Notes: generated by a model not told the origin, from the sequence alone. 64,000 bases of DNA from Prosthecobacter sp. (GCA_021733925.1 JAIPJY010000019.1:52142-116141); one strand, 5' to 3'; shown: positions 26,133 to 37,553, counted from the stretch's first letter. Translations and numbers: made by a program.

Positions 26133-27323
26133 CTACTTGCCGTCCTGCCAGAGGAGACGCGCGGCATAGACGCTGTTGTCAGCGCCATATTTGTTGTCGG
26201 GCTTGATGATGATGTCAGGACCGTTCTTCTGCATCCACTCGGCCACGGTGACCCAGGTCTCGTTTTCACTGACCTCGCACACGCCGAAGTTTCCGAGCCG
26301 TGCGCCGCGTTCCGGTACCAGGATGCGCTCGGTTTCGCGTTTCACGGTGAGGCTGGGCTTGTCCACCTCTGCCATGAACAACGGGGCACGATGGCGGAAG
26401 ACGTGGTCATTGTTCGCGCCTTTGCGGGTGTAAACGAGATAGAGGTGCTCCTTGTGCGCCACCCAGTGCTGCTGGGTGTTGTAGTTGCCCAGGTCACCGC
26501 CGTCACTCCAGTCCCAGCGTTTCGGTTCGCTGAAGTGCAGGCCGTCATCGCTGACGCACACATAGCCTGCGGTGTCGTTGCGCAGGGTCAGATAGAATTT
26601 CCCGGCGCAGCGGATCAATGAGGGCTCATAGACGCCGCGTCCGGATTCCAGCGCCAGATTATTGCCTTGTTCGACATAGCGCAGCGTGCGTCCGTCAAAG
26701 CTGCAGCGCAGCACGGTGACGCGGTAGTATTTGTCGCCTTTGGCCTTGAAGTAGACGGGCAGGAGGATGTCGCCGTTTTCCAGATCCACGCGCTGCACGC
26801 TTCCAGAGCCCGCATTGTAAAACTTCGGGCCTTTCGGCATTGGCATCTCCACCCACGGTGACCAGGTGGCCTGCTGCGGATCATAAACCGAGAAGCAGGT
26901 TTCGCGGGGGCGTTCGTGAATGACCTTGTTGTCGGAATAACGGACGGTGTGGCCGATGCCGAGGAGTTTGCCTGACTTTGCATGATACTTCGGCGTGAAG
27001 TCACAGGCCGCCACGATCACGCCATCCGGCTCCTCGCGCCGGCCCAGTGTTGCCGTGTGCTCGACGGGCTGCGTCCAGGTCTTGCCGAGATCGGAGGTGC
27101 TGATGTGGTTCAGCGCATAAAAGACATCGCTGCCGGTGAGCAGGAGCTTCTGCATCGTGAGCACGACCTGCGGCGGGCTGCCGGGAATCGCGCCTGCACG
27201 CGGATGCACCCAGCACATTTTGCCATCGTAGCCCTGGGTGATCGTTTCGAGCTTCAGTATGTACGGATCGGCTGCGTGGAGCGCGGATGCAAATAGGAGG
27301 GAGGGAATGAGCAGGCGAATCAT
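26133..27323 (-). CDS. secreted sialidase-like (BNR/Asp-box) protein
   Basis: 396 residues from the ATG at 27323 with a signal peptide (MIRLLIPSLLFASALHA). The sequence has the six-bladed propeller style of sialidases, with Asp-box-like segments (STSDLGKTWTQP, VSDDGLHFSEPKRW) and catalytic-type pieces such as HPRAGAIPG, EPDGVIVAA and YEPSLIRCAGKFYLTLRND. It may be a glycosidase, but the sialic acid specificity is not shown. It is the last gene of a three-gene operon: creatininase, MFS transporter, and this gene, which starts 7 bp after the MFS stop. Confidence 0.72.
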   Translation of the reverse strand: MIRLLIPSLLFASALHAADPYILKLETITQGYDGKMCWVHPRAGAIPGSPPQVVLTMQKLLLTGSDVFYALNHISTSDLGKTWTQPVEHTATLGRREEPDGVIVAACDFTPKYHAKSGKLLGIGHTVRYSDNKVIHERPRETCFSVYDPQQATWSPWVEMPMPKGPKFYNAGSGSVQRVDLENGDILLPVYFKAKGDKYYRVTVLRCSFDGRTLRYVEQGNNLALESGRGVYEPSLIRCAGKFYLTLRNDTAGYVCVSDDGLHFSEPKRWDWSDGGDLGNYNTQQHWVAHKEHLYLVYTRKGANNDHVFRHRAPLFMAEVDKPSLTVKRETERILVPERGARLGNFGVCEVSENETWVTVAEWMQKNGPDIIIKPDNKYGADNSVYAARLLWQDGK

Positions 27324-27330
27324 GCTCACA

Positions 27331-28572
27331 TCAACGCGCGAGGGTCGTTGAGTTGTTCGGCTTTTGCGTGTCCCAGAGTAGCTTCATGGCGATGACGCCG
27401 AGCCATGGGGCGAGGCCTGCGGCGGCCATGCCGAGATCGAAGGACTTCGTTTCATCCACGAGCCGGCCAAAGAGCTTGTGCATGGGTGATGACACCGCCC
27501 ACACCCAGGTGCTGAGCAAACCCGTGAGCCGTCCCACATGCCGGTCGGAAAGCTCCTGCACAAAGCTGTAGTAGCACGGGAACAAAGCCAGTGCTCCGGC
27601 ACCGACGACGAGGATCGCGCCCATCAGCGGCCAGCCTTTGGGCAGCCAGAGCAGCAGCACGCTGAACGACGTCATCACGCAGGCGCCCGCATACACCCAG
27701 CGGCGTGCACCATGTGCTGAGATGGCAAACCGCCGCGCGAGCCATAGTGAAATGATTCCCGCGGCGATGCAGCCGATGTCTGTGCCGATGTAGTAGGCGG
27801 AGTTGAAAGTCAGTGCTTCTGTCTCTGAGTAACCGCGCCCTTCCTGCATGAACTTGGGCAACCACACGCGGAAGAGATGCCAGCAAGTCTGGGCACCGAA
27901 GATCAACATGGCCAGCGCCCAGAAGCGGCCGCTCAGCAGAATGTCCATCAGGCTTTCGCGCTTTGAAGGATCATCCTCGACCACCACATCCAGATCGCTT
28001 TTGCGCATCGACACGAACCACAGTACCACCCAGAACAGGCCGATGTAGCCGATGGCCTCAAACGCCAGCCGCCAGCTCGACAGCTCATCGGTCATGAGCC
28101 AGATCATCAGCGGCGGCGTCACGACAGCGCCGATGGACGCGCCGCTTTGCAGAACGCTGTTGCCCATCGTGCGATCCTTCGGCTGCAGCAGGGCGAAGGT
28201 GGTCTTCAAGGCACAGGGCCAGTGCCCTGCTTCAAAGAAGCCCAGCAGCACCCGGCACGTGAGCAGGGGCCAGTAGCCTTCTGTTTGTGCGGAGGCAATG
28301 CCCATGAGTGACCATCCGCTGAGCACCACCGGATAGAGCCAGTAAACGCGAAACCGGTCCGCCAAAAATCCGAACACCAGCGAGCCCACGGCAAAGGCCC
28401 AGCCAAACGCCAGCTCCATGTCGCCATACTGTTCCTGCGAGAGATTGAACTCTTTCGTCACCCGCGTCGAGGCATTCGCCAGCGTCTGTCGATCCATGTA
28501 ATTGATCGTCGTCGCCAGCAGCAGCAGGCCGCAGAGGTACCATTTATAGGTGGAGGAGCGGGGAGTGGGCAT
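27331..28572 (-). CDS. MFS transporter (ACS/hexuronate-like)
   Basis: 413 residues from the ATG at 28572; the longer open frame upstream overlaps the creatininase gene and is not coding. Twelve membrane helices are apparent. NYMDRQTLANASTRVTKEFNLSQEQYGDMELAFGWAFAVG and FGFLADRFRVYWLYP match the anion:cation symporter branch of the major facilitator superfamily (hexuronate, glucarate and phthalate carriers). It lies between creatininase (5 bp upstream) and the sialidase-like gene (7 bp downstream), so uptake of a sugar acid or amide released by these enzymes is plausible. Confidence 0.85.
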   Translation of the reverse strand: MPTPRSSTYKWYLCGLLLLATTINYMDRQTLANASTRVTKEFNLSQEQYGDMELAFGWAFAVGSLVFGFLADRFRVYWLYPVVLSGWSLMGIASAQTEGYWPLLTCRVLLGFFEAGHWPCALKTTFALLQPKDRTMGNSVLQSGASIGAVVTPPLMIWLMTDELSSWRLAFEAIGYIGLFWVVLWFVSMRKSDLDVVVEDDPSKRESLMDILLSGRFWALAMLIFGAQTCWHLFRVWLPKFMQEGRGYSETEALTFNSAYYIGTDIGCIAAGIISLWLARRFAISAHGARRWVYAGACVMTSFSVLLLWLPKGWPLMGAILVVGAGALALFPCYYSFVQELSDRHVGRLTGLLSTWVWAVSSPMHKLFGRLVDETKSFDLGMAAAGLAPWLGVIAMKLLWDTQKPNNSTTLAR

Positions 28573-28577
28573 GTGTT

Positions 28578-29336
28578 TCACCCTTCCCAGCTCCTTCCAT
28601 CCCAGGCAATCACGCGATCCAGCAGTTTCACGACTGACTCGCTGAAACACTGAAACAAGACTTCGCCTTTTTCTGCGGTCGCGGAGCGGGGGTCGCCGAC
28701 ATGGCCGGGCTCGCTGCGGTCGGGCATGATCCAGCCGCGGGAGGCGGGTTCGAAGGGGTTGCCGAAGGGGACGTCGCTCGTTTTTGACAGGTCGCCGACG
28801 AGTTCGGGGCGCAGGCGCAGCACCATGCTGGTCTCCCATTCGCAAGCGTGGCCCATGACACGCTGTTGGATGGAAGGATCGCGAGTCCAGGGCTCAGCGC
28901 CCAGACTCCAGTAAGTGGCGAAGAGGAGCAGGAGATCGCTGCGATCACGGTATTTCTGCCGCGTCTCAAAGACGGCCTGTTTGCCGGGAATGTCGTTGCC
29001 GCCGTGGCCGTTGAGGAAGACGAGACGCTTGAAGCCGTGGGCGATGAAGTTGTCCATCAGCCCGTTGAGCAGGTCCAGATACAAGCGGGGCTCTGCGGAC
29101 AAGGTGCCGGAGAAGTCCATGTGATGATGCGAGTTCCCGAGCCACATCGTGGGTGCGATCAAAACTCGCTCACCCAGCGCTGCTTCAGTGCGGCGGACGA
29201 GTTCGTTCGTCAGCATGCTGTCGGTGAAGACCGGCATGTGCCGTCCGTGCTGCTCCAAGGCTGCGACGGGGAAGATGACGGGGGTGTTTTTATCGAGAGC
29301 GGCCACAGCGGGCCAGGTGAGTTCAGCCAGGAGCAT
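28578..29336 (-). CDS. creatininase-family amidohydrolase
   Basis: 252 residues from the ATG at 29336; an upstream TTG at 29381 would add 15 very basic residues. Metal-binding motifs of the family are present: ALEQHGRHMPVFTDS (Glu, His, Asp), GNSHHHMDFSGTLS, LNGHGGND and HACEWETSMV (Glu). Creatininase-family enzymes open cyclic amides or cleave related amides, including creatinine, and formamides in riboflavin/F420-type pathways. The true substrate is not indicated. It is the first gene of an operon with the MFS carrier and the sialidase-like protein, and is divergent from the PLD lipoprotein gene, 72 bp away. Confidence 0.85.
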   Translation of the reverse strand: MLLAELTWPAVAALDKNTPVIFPVAALEQHGRHMPVFTDSMLTNELVRRTEAALGERVLIAPTMWLGNSHHHMDFSGTLSAEPRLYLDLLNGLMDNFIAHGFKRLVFLNGHGGNDIPGKQAVFETRQKYRDRSDLLLLFATYWSLGAEPWTRDPSIQQRVMGHACEWETSMVLRLRPELVGDLSKTSDVPFGNPFEPASRGWIMPDRSEPGHVGDPRSATAEKGEVLFQCFSESVVKLLDRVIAWDGRSWEG

Positions 29337-29408
29337 CCATTTACAACGTCGTCGGCGATTCGTTTTTTGATCGACTTGCAACTTTGTTCCGCGCTGGAAT
29401 CTTATCTT

Positions 29409-30968
29409 ATGAAATTATGGCCCCGTCTCCTGGTTTGCGGAACACTCATTCTGGAGCTGGCCGCATGCGGGACCCTCCGGCCAAACACTGCGGCCATCCC
29501 TGTCGTGGGTTTTGTCAGTCAGGAATCCATCGCACACGCCTGCCGCCAGCACACCGTCCACCGCCGGGGCACGGCTGGATTTGAAATGCTGCCGGATGGT
29601 CGTGAGTCATACCTCGCACGACTGGCCATGCTGGAGGCGGCGCAGCACACGCTGGGCCTGCAATACTACATCTGGGATGATGATGTGGTCGGCACCACGT
29701 TCGCCGACCGCCTGCTGGCAGCAGCTGACCGTGGTGTGAAAGTCCGACTGCTGCTGGATCTCACGAACAAAGCCCAGGTGGAAGTGAGTTCCGCTGCGCT
29801 GGCGGCGCATCCCAACATCCAGGTGGCCTTTTTCAATCCGCTAATGGATCTGAAGGGCATTTTTGCCGGGAATCCCATCCCGGTGATCGGAGAGATCGAC
29901 CGCATGCAAAGCCGCATGCACAACAAGGTCATGATCGCGGATGGCACCCTTGTCATGGGCGGCGGGCGAAACCTGGGAGACACCTATTTTGGCATCCATC
30001 GTAAGCACAATATGCGGGATCTGGACTTCATTGCCGCCGGGCCGGTGGTGGATGCATCGGCCAAGTCGTTTGAACTGTACTGGCGATCACCTCTGACGCG
30101 CATGGGGGATCAGGCAAAAATCACCGATCATGAACGTGAAAATCTGCGTGAACTGCGCAGACATGTCATGCGCAAGAAGCGCGCACTGGCCGCGAAAAAC
30201 GGAAACCACTACCCTCTTGCAATGAGCCGGGCAGAGTCTTTGGATGTCTTGCACCAACTCGTGAGTCGCATGATCTGGGCTGAGTACGAGTTTATAGCGG
30301 ATCCACCCGAGCGCATGATGCGTCAGGGGCTGGTGGCCTCACCGGTGTCGAAAAAAATTGAAGGCGCCGTGCGTGAGGCCAGATCCGAGGTGGTGATGCA
30401 TGCCGCTTATTTCATTCCCCAGAACGACACGCTGGAGCTGCTACGAGCGGCCACCGCGCGCGGCGTCCATGTGCAGGTGCTGACCAATTCGCTGGCATCC
30501 ATCGACGGGGTGGCCGCCATGGCGGGGATCATCAACCGTCGCCAAAGTGTGCTCGACTGCGGGGTCAGTCTCTTTGAACTCAATTCGCATGCGGCTGATC
30601 GCAAGGACTACATCCATGTGCGCCGACTCACGCCGCTGGGCATGCATACGAAAGGGTTCGTGATCGATGACCGCCTGTCGTTCATCGGCTCCTTCAACAT
30701 GGATCCCCGCTCCAAATACATCAACACAGAGACGGGCGTGATCATCCATAGCGCGGCCTTCGCCGCGCGCTTGAAATCGTATTTGCTGAAGGGTTTGCAG
30801 CCCGAGAACAGCTGGCACATCACGCGTGCAGCCAATGGCTCCCTCCTCTGGACAGGGCAGCTGCCCAATGGCAGCAGAGCTGTGCGGCGCATCGAGCCGG
30901 AGGCGTCGCTGGTTCGCCGACTAAGCTGCTGGTTCTACCGCTGCCTGCCCTGGGAGGATTTGCTGTAA
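29409..30968 (+). CDS. phospholipase D-family lipoprotein, ClsC-like
   Basis: 519 residues. The N-terminus MKLWPRLLVCGTLILELAAC ends in a lipobox (LAAC), so the protein is probably a lipoprotein. Two HKD motifs are complete: HNKVMIAD (His171, Lys173, Asp178) followed by GGRNLGDTYFG, and HTKGFVIDD (His413, Lys415, Asp420) followed by GSFNMDPRS. The GGRNxGDxYF block is characteristic of ClsC-type cardiolipin synthases, which join phosphatidylethanolamine and phosphatidylglycerol. The length is close to that of ClsC. The open frame upstream of 29409 overlaps the creatininase gene and is not coding. Confidence 0.82.
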   Translation: MKLWPRLLVCGTLILELAACGTLRPNTAAIPVVGFVSQESIAHACRQHTVHRRGTAGFEMLPDGRESYLARLAMLEAAQHTLGLQYYIWDDDVVGTTFADRLLAAADRGVKVRLLLDLTNKAQVEVSSAALAAHPNIQVAFFNPLMDLKGIFAGNPIPVIGEIDRMQSRMHNKVMIADGTLVMGGGRNLGDTYFGIHRKHNMRDLDFIAAGPVVDASAKSFELYWRSPLTRMGDQAKITDHERENLRELRRHVMRKKRALAAKNGNHYPLAMSRAESLDVLHQLVSRMIWAEYEFIADPPERMMRQGLVASPVSKKIEGAVREARSEVVMHAAYFIPQNDTLELLRAATARGVHVQVLTNSLASIDGVAAMAGIINRRQSVLDCGVSLFELNSHAADRKDYIHVRRLTPLGMHTKGFVIDDRLSFIGSFNMDPRSKYINTETGVIIHSAAFAARLKSYLLKGLQPENSWHITRAANGSLLWTGQLPNGSRAVRRIEPEASLVRRLSCWFYRCLPWEDLL

Positions 30969-30977
30969 CCAACCGCC

Positions 30978-32228
30978 TCAGCGGATTTCCTCGACCTTGA
31001 TGGTGTGGGTGACGGGTTTGATGGACTTGCGGACGTTGGCGTCCGGCTTGGCATGTTCATCGGCGAGCTTCTTTTTCAGCTTCGTCAGCGCCTCGGCCAC
31101 TTTGGGATCTTCGGCAGCTTCAGCAGCGATCACGCGCATGTGGGTGACGAGGTTTTTGACCAGCAGCGTTTCAAAGTTCTCCTTCAGCGTGATGGCGGCG
31201 GTCAAAGCGGCAAAGGCGTCATCAAACGGTGTCTTGGTGAATTCGGCGGCGAGATTGATGCCTGCTTCGAGCTGTTCGCGGGTGAACTCCTTGCTCTGGC
31301 TGCCCCAGGTGACTTTGGCCTTGGCGCTGCCGAGGTTGACCACTTTCAAGGTGAAGCGGTTGAGGTCCTGATTGAAGCTGGTGAAGGGCAGGATGCTGCG
31401 ATTGCTGCCCGCCGAGGTGGGATCTGCGTCGAATACAAACGGCCACTTGGTGCTTTCCAACGTCACGCTGCCGTTTTGACCGCCTTTGACGACGTGGCCG
31501 CTGCTTGCGGTGCTGGCGCCTTTCACATCGACTGTAATCGTGCCGATCTCGCCATCAAAGCCCAGTGCTTTCAAGAAGGCCTGTGCCATCAAGAGCTGGC
31601 CCGCCGGTGCCGGATGGAAGCCGTCGCCACCGAAGGGGCCGTATTCTTTGCCCAGCGCCGCCTTCGACTTGGTGAGGGCGCTGATCATCGTGTCATACAC
31701 GTTGGCAAAGGGCTGCTTGTTCTCTTCCGCGAGCTTTTTGGCGATGTCACGCAGATGCGCGAGGTTGTCATTGTAGTCCTGGCCGGTGACGTTTTTCTTG
31801 AAGTAATCCGGGTCCACTCCGCCGGGGGAACCGATGGCCATGACCTTCACGCCGACTTTTTTCATGCCGTCGATCACTGCACGCATGTTCTTCTCATACT
31901 CAGCGCCGATCTCCGGCGCGTAGGGCCGATAGCTGGCGTCATTCATGCCATAGCAGGTGGTGGCGACATTCGGATTGAAGACAGCGAGGTCGTTTTCGAG
32001 GCGAGCTGCGAAGCCGCCGGCGCGTTCGCCGCTCCAGCCGAACTGGAACACCTTGATGTCACTGCGCCCTGTGCAGGCGAGCAGGTAGGTCTCGATGTAT
32101 CTGGAATAAATTTTCTGCTCCGTGATGCTGTCACCAATCACGGCGACACGGGCGTTTGGCGGCAGCAGGGATTCAGCACGCAGGCTGACGGCGGCGAGGA
32201 GGATGGAAAGAAGCGGGAGAATACGCAT
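30978..32228 (-). CDS. secreted SGNH/GDSL-family hydrolase
   Basis: 416 residues from the ATG at 32228, with a signal peptide (MRILPLLSILLAAVSLRA). The four SGNH blocks are seen: VAVIGDSITEQ (nucleophile Ser), FGWSGERAGGF (Gly), TTCYGMNDASY (Asn), and GDGFHPAPAG (Asp and His). A C-terminal extension of about 170 residues (beta-rich, then helical with LTKLKKKLADEHAK) follows the catalytic domain. SGNH enzymes of this type deacylate polysaccharides or lipids. It converges with the ClsC-like gene, only 9 bp apart. Confidence 0.85.
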   Translation of the reverse strand: MRILPLLSILLAAVSLRAESLLPPNARVAVIGDSITEQKIYSRYIETYLLACTGRSDIKVFQFGWSGERAGGFAARLENDLAVFNPNVATTCYGMNDASYRPYAPEIGAEYEKNMRAVIDGMKKVGVKVMAIGSPGGVDPDYFKKNVTGQDYNDNLAHLRDIAKKLAEENKQPFANVYDTMISALTKSKAALGKEYGPFGGDGFHPAPAGQLLMAQAFLKALGFDGEIGTITVDVKGASTASSGHVVKGGQNGSVTLESTKWPFVFDADPTSAGSNRSILPFTSFNQDLNRFTLKVVNLGSAKAKVTWGSQSKEFTREQLEAGINLAAEFTKTPFDDAFAALTAAITLKENFETLLVKNLVTHMRVIAAEAAEDPKVAEALTKLKKKLADEHAKPDANVRKSIKPVTHTIKVEEIR

Positions 32229-32349
32229 GGTGGTTGAAGGGAGAAATGTCATACCTCCGAAAAAGGGGTGTTCTGGCAAGGAATTGTTTGCTCCGATATA
32301 AGAAGCACAGGAATTTCTGCTTGCTGATTCGACGTTCAACCCAACAACC

Positions 32350-32778
32350 ATGCTCTCCATGAAAGGCCGTCGTTACTTTTCTGTTCTGTGTGCTGTGATT
32401 CTGGTGGGCGGGCAGACTTATGCTGTGTGGTGGTCGGCCATAAAGCATCAGCATCGGATCATCATTTTGCTGCCAGATGGAACCCCCGCGCCTACTCCGT
32501 CAGTGGTACTGGACTACGATCCTGTTTATGAATATCATCCAATGCTACTCACTGGTGATCAGCTCGGCATTGTATTTATTCCCCGCGAGCGGGCTTACGG
32601 GCAAGGCTGGGATACCATGCGGATCAGCGCGACCCAAGGAGCGAAGTGGTATGTGGCGAGCCGCGACCCGTTGCATTGCCATTATCCGATGACTGTAGTG
32701 TTGGAGGAAGCCGCTCCGCAGCCAAAAGCCGGACTTTTTCAACAACTTCGTGAGCTCATCCAAGTTCTGCGACAATGA
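32350..32778 (+). CDS. hypothetical membrane-anchored protein
   Basis: 142 residues; the start may be Met1 (32350) or Met4 (32359). One N-terminal membrane segment (YFSVLCAVILVGGQTYAVWW) is followed by a likely periplasmic domain with no motif I recognise. It converges with recQ, whose stop is 12 bp away. Base composition is somewhat lower in GC than its neighbours. No function can be proposed. Confidence 0.55.
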   Translation: MLSMKGRRYFSVLCAVILVGGQTYAVWWSAIKHQHRIIILLPDGTPAPTPSVVLDYDPVYEYHPMLLTGDQLGIVFIPRERAYGQGWDTMRISATQGAKWYVASRDPLHCHYPMTVVLEEAAPQPKAGLFQQLRELIQVLRQ

Positions 32779-32790
32779 AGCACGTCGGGC

Positions 32791-34737
<1,947 letters not shown>

Positions 34738-34805
34738 GCGCACTCATGGCACATTCCGGCTTCTGCATGCAATGCAAACCTTGCCTGCGGCGTTTTCTCA
34801 CGACC

Positions 34806-35531
34806 ATGAAGACGCTGTTTTGCTCCCTCCTCGCCCTGTCGATGTCCACTTTCGCTGCGGAGGACGGCTTTACCCCGCTGTTCAACGGCCAGGACTTCAC
34901 GAACTGGATCGTGCCTGCAGGCGACAACGGGCACTGGAAGGTGATTGACGCTGTCATCGACTATGACGCATGCAGCGAGGCGGCCAACAAGGCCAAGGAC
35001 CTGTGGACAGCGAAGGAATACGGCGACTTCACGCTGAAGATCGACTGGCGGCTCAAGCAGACGACCGGCCTCTATGACATGCCGATCGTGCTGCCAGATG
35101 GCACCCACAAGCTCGATGCAGAGGGCAAGGAGATCAAAATCCCCACACCGAATGCGGACTCCGGCATCTACCTGCGAGGTGTTGGCAAATCTCAGATCAA
35201 CATCTGGTGCTGGCCCATCGGTTCCGGCGAAGTCTATGGCTACCGGATGGACAAAACGATGCCACCCGAAGTACGCGCCGGAGTGACGCCGAAAGTGAAG
35301 GCGGACAAGCCCGTCGGCGAGTGGAACACCTTTGAGATCACGATGAAAGGCGACCGCCTCACCGTCGTGCTCAACGGCCAGACCGTGATCGAAAACGCGC
35401 AACTGCCCGGTGTTCCCGCCAAAGGCAACCTGGGCCTCCAGCACCACGGCGGCAAAAATGCGAAGACCGGCGAACTCTCGCCGGCCTCCAGCCTGATTCA
35501 ATTCAGGAATATTTCGATCAAGGAGCTGTGA
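34806..35531 (+). CDS. secreted 3-keto-disaccharide hydrolase (DUF1080) protein
   Basis: 241 residues from the ATG at 34806, with a signal peptide (MKTLFCSLLALSMSTFA). The domain starts with the family hallmark FTPLFNGQDFTNWIV and continues through EYGDFTLKIDWRLK, NADSGIYLRGVGK (SGI-LRG motif), GEWNTFEITMKGDRLTVVLNG and GNLGLQHHGG. Members of this fold have been linked to cleavage of 3-keto-glycosides made by GMC/Gfo-type oxidoreductases. None of those is adjacent here. It converges with tig. Confidence 0.85.
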   Translation: MKTLFCSLLALSMSTFAAEDGFTPLFNGQDFTNWIVPAGDNGHWKVIDAVIDYDACSEAANKAKDLWTAKEYGDFTLKIDWRLKQTTGLYDMPIVLPDGTHKLDAEGKEIKIPTPNADSGIYLRGVGKSQINIWCWPIGSGEVYGYRMDKTMPPEVRAGVTPKVKADKPVGEWNTFEITMKGDRLTVVLNGQTVIENAQLPGVPAKGNLGLQHHGGKNAKTGELSPASSLIQFRNISIKEL

Positions 35532-35541
35532 TGGAAGTCAC

Positions 35542-35556
35542 GGAGCAAGGCTCCGC
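35542..35556. terminator. short hairpin between convergent genes
   Basis: CGGAGC-AAG-GCTCCG (35542-35556) is flanked by a second pairing, GATGG (35531-35535) with CCATC (35560-35564). It occupies the 30-bp gap between the DUF1080 gene and tig, so it may stop transcription from both sides. No T-run is present. Confidence 0.4.
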
Positions 35557-35561
35557 CGCCA

Positions 35562-36911
35562 TCACTTGCTGTGCGTGTCGCAGTGTTCCGCTTCGGGCTC
35601 GGTTTCTTCGACGATGGCCTTGTCCTTGAGGAACTCCATGGCTTCCTGCAGGAGGAGGTCGCCGCGCACGTTGTCGATGAGGCCGTTCTTCTGCGCTTCG
35701 GCCATGAACTTCTTCGCGGGCATCTTCTGACGCTCGGCGATCTGGGCGAGGGCCATGGCGATCTTCTGGCCGGGAACTTCGAGTGCTTCCTTCTTGGCGA
35801 TCTGCTCAAGGATGAAGCTGACTTTGACGTTCTGGCGGGCCTGATTGGTGGCGCTGTTGAGGATCTCGTCCTGCTGCTTCATCAGCTCTTCTTCGCCGAT
35901 GCCCTGCTGCATGGCACGCTGGGCGATTTCGTTGGTGCGGCGCTGGGCTTCGCGGTTCACGACTTCCTGAGGGAGTTCGAACTCCACCTTTTCGAACAGG
36001 TGGGCGATGACCTGATTGGACTTGGCGGCATCGCGGGCCTGCTCGCGGCGGCGACGGATGGCGTCACGCACTTCATTGCGCAGGGTTTCGAGGGTCATTT
36101 CATCACCGCCGACCTTCTTGATGAGTTCTTCGGTGAGTTCTGGCACGGCCTTGTTCTTCACGCCGTGGCATTTCGCGGCCAGTGCGATGGTCTTGCCGCG
36201 CAGGGCTTCGAAGTTGAAATCGTCTGCGATGGTGATGTTCAGCGTGCGCTCGTCATCTTTGGCGATGCCGACGAGGCCTGCGTAGAAGCCCGGGAGAAAA
36301 TCGTCTTCGTCGGCGAGGAGGAACCAGTTTTCCTTCATCTCCTTGAGATGAGCGGGAGCGTCCGGCATGGCTTCGGCGAGCGGCTGGCCATCAAGGCTGC
36401 CGGTGACGCTGAGCACGACGACATCACCGACGGCGGCGACACGTGGCACGTCTTCATAGGTGGCCTGGTTTTCGCGGAGGTGGAGGAGATCGTGGTCCAC
36501 ATCAGCGTCGGTGACTTCGATGCGGGGGAGCTTGACCGGGATGCCGGTGTACTCGGGAAGCTCAAACTTCGGCGCGAGGCTCATCTCAATGGTGAAGCTG
36601 AAGCTCTTGTCGGTGTCGTGATACATCTTGTCGTTCACGGCGAGGACGTTGAGGAGTTCGAGGCCTTCGCTCTTCACGGCCTGACGCAGGCCTTCGCTGA
36701 TGAGCTTCTTTTCGAGTTCGTCCTTCACTTCGTTTTCGTAGCGCTTGGCGACGATGCTCTTCGGTGTTTTGCCGGGGCGATAGCCGGGCAGGCGAACCAT
36801 GCCGGCGAAGTAGGTGATGATTCCGTCACGTTCTTTGCCGACCTGGTCGGAGGGAACGCGGACGTGGGCGACGGCGCGGCAGTTGGGCTGATGTTCGACG
36901 TTGATGTTCAT
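35562..36911 (-). CDS. tig: trigger factor
   Basis: 449 residues; ribosome-bound chaperone and peptidyl-prolyl isomerase. The N-terminal ribosome-binding domain ends with the signature GMVRLPGYRPGKTPKSIV, which contains a divergent form of the GFRxGxxP loop. The PPIase-like domain spans about 150-240 (VAAVGDVVVLSVTGSLDG). A long helical C-terminal arm follows, with FELPQEVVNREAQRRTNEIAQRAMQQGI. In many bacteria tig is followed by clpP, but here the DUF1080 gene converges on it and no clpP is in the window. Confidence 0.93.
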   Translation of the reverse strand: MNINVEHQPNCRAVAHVRVPSDQVGKERDGIITYFAGMVRLPGYRPGKTPKSIVAKRYENEVKDELEKKLISEGLRQAVKSEGLELLNVLAVNDKMYHDTDKSFSFTIEMSLAPKFELPEYTGIPVKLPRIEVTDADVDHDLLHLRENQATYEDVPRVAAVGDVVVLSVTGSLDGQPLAEAMPDAPAHLKEMKENWFLLADEDDFLPGFYAGLVGIAKDDERTLNITIADDFNFEALRGKTIALAAKCHGVKNKAVPELTEELIKKVGGDEMTLETLRNEVRDAIRRRREQARDAAKSNQVIAHLFEKVEFELPQEVVNREAQRRTNEIAQRAMQQGIGEEELMKQQDEILNSATNQARQNVKVSFILEQIAKKEALEVPGQKIAMALAQIAERQKMPAKKFMAEAQKNGLIDNVRGDLLLQEAMEFLKDKAIVEETEPEAEHCDTHSK

Positions 36912-37050
36912 GAGAAAGCGATTAGGGGCGAAGTGTTATTCCATCGCAACAACCGGGCGGTGGGAACCGCGTCCGGGCCGGAGGGGCGCGCATGATAGAC
37001 AGTTTGACGGTTTTGACAAACAGAGAACGACATCCCCGATCTAAGCCTAC

Positions 37051-37548
37051 ATGCGTATTTTTCAGAGATTTGAGGTCTGGCTGCTGCTTATCGCAGGCGG
37101 AATCGCCATTTGGTGGTCATTTGAACCGGCCCCAAACCTGGCCGAAAACGGTCCCGGAGCGGAAATGAACGCCGATTCCCCCCTGCAACTCCGCCGCTGT
37201 ACGCTGGAGCGTGATTTTGGCAATGCCCGGCTGGATGTGGAGGTGCGCTACAAGAATGCCAGCCCCCGCCCGCTCTCGATGCAGCCGCCAGACGTGCGGC
37301 TGGTCAATGCCGCCGGCAAGGAAGTGCCGCACTTTATTCTCCCGGTGGAACGCCCGCCGAGCATCGAAGCCCAGACCACCGGGGACGTGCGATTGCGGTT
37401 TTGGCTGGAAAAAGCGGATCTCGCCGGCCCCCTGACGCTGGAAATCCGTGGGCAGAAGCTGGAAGTCAAAAACGGTACGGCGCTGGATTTGGAGAAGCTG
37501 GAGAACGCGAAGCCGAAGGTGTGGACGAGTGCGGACTGGACTCCCTGA
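37051..37548 (+). CDS. hypothetical membrane-anchored protein
   Basis: 165 residues. One N-terminal membrane segment (VWLLLIAGGIAIWWSF) and a periplasmic beta-rich domain about residues 45-150 that reads like an Ig- or FxLYD-type fold (LDVEVRYKNASPRPLSMQPPDVRLVNAAGKEV). Such domains often occur in uncharacterised envelope proteins. No catalytic residue pattern. It converges with the Smr gene, 5 bp away. Confidence 0.6.
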   Translation: MRIFQRFEVWLLLIAGGIAIWWSFEPAPNLAENGPGAEMNADSPLQLRRCTLERDFGNARLDVEVRYKNASPRPLSMQPPDVRLVNAAGKEVPHFILPVERPPSIEAQTTGDVRLRFWLEKADLAGPLTLEIRGQKLEVKNGTALDLEKLENAKPKVWTSADWTP

Positions 37549-37553
37549 CCTGC

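Noticed and set aside
28572-28845. N-terminal extension of the MFS frame (91 codons)
   Set aside because: Arg/Pro-rich, overlaps the creatininase gene in another frame; the ATG at 28572 starts right before the first membrane helix.
35571-36995. 474-codon plus-strand frame opposite tig
   Set aside because: Antisense shadow of trigger factor; low-complexity Phe/Val/Asp pattern typical of reversed codons.
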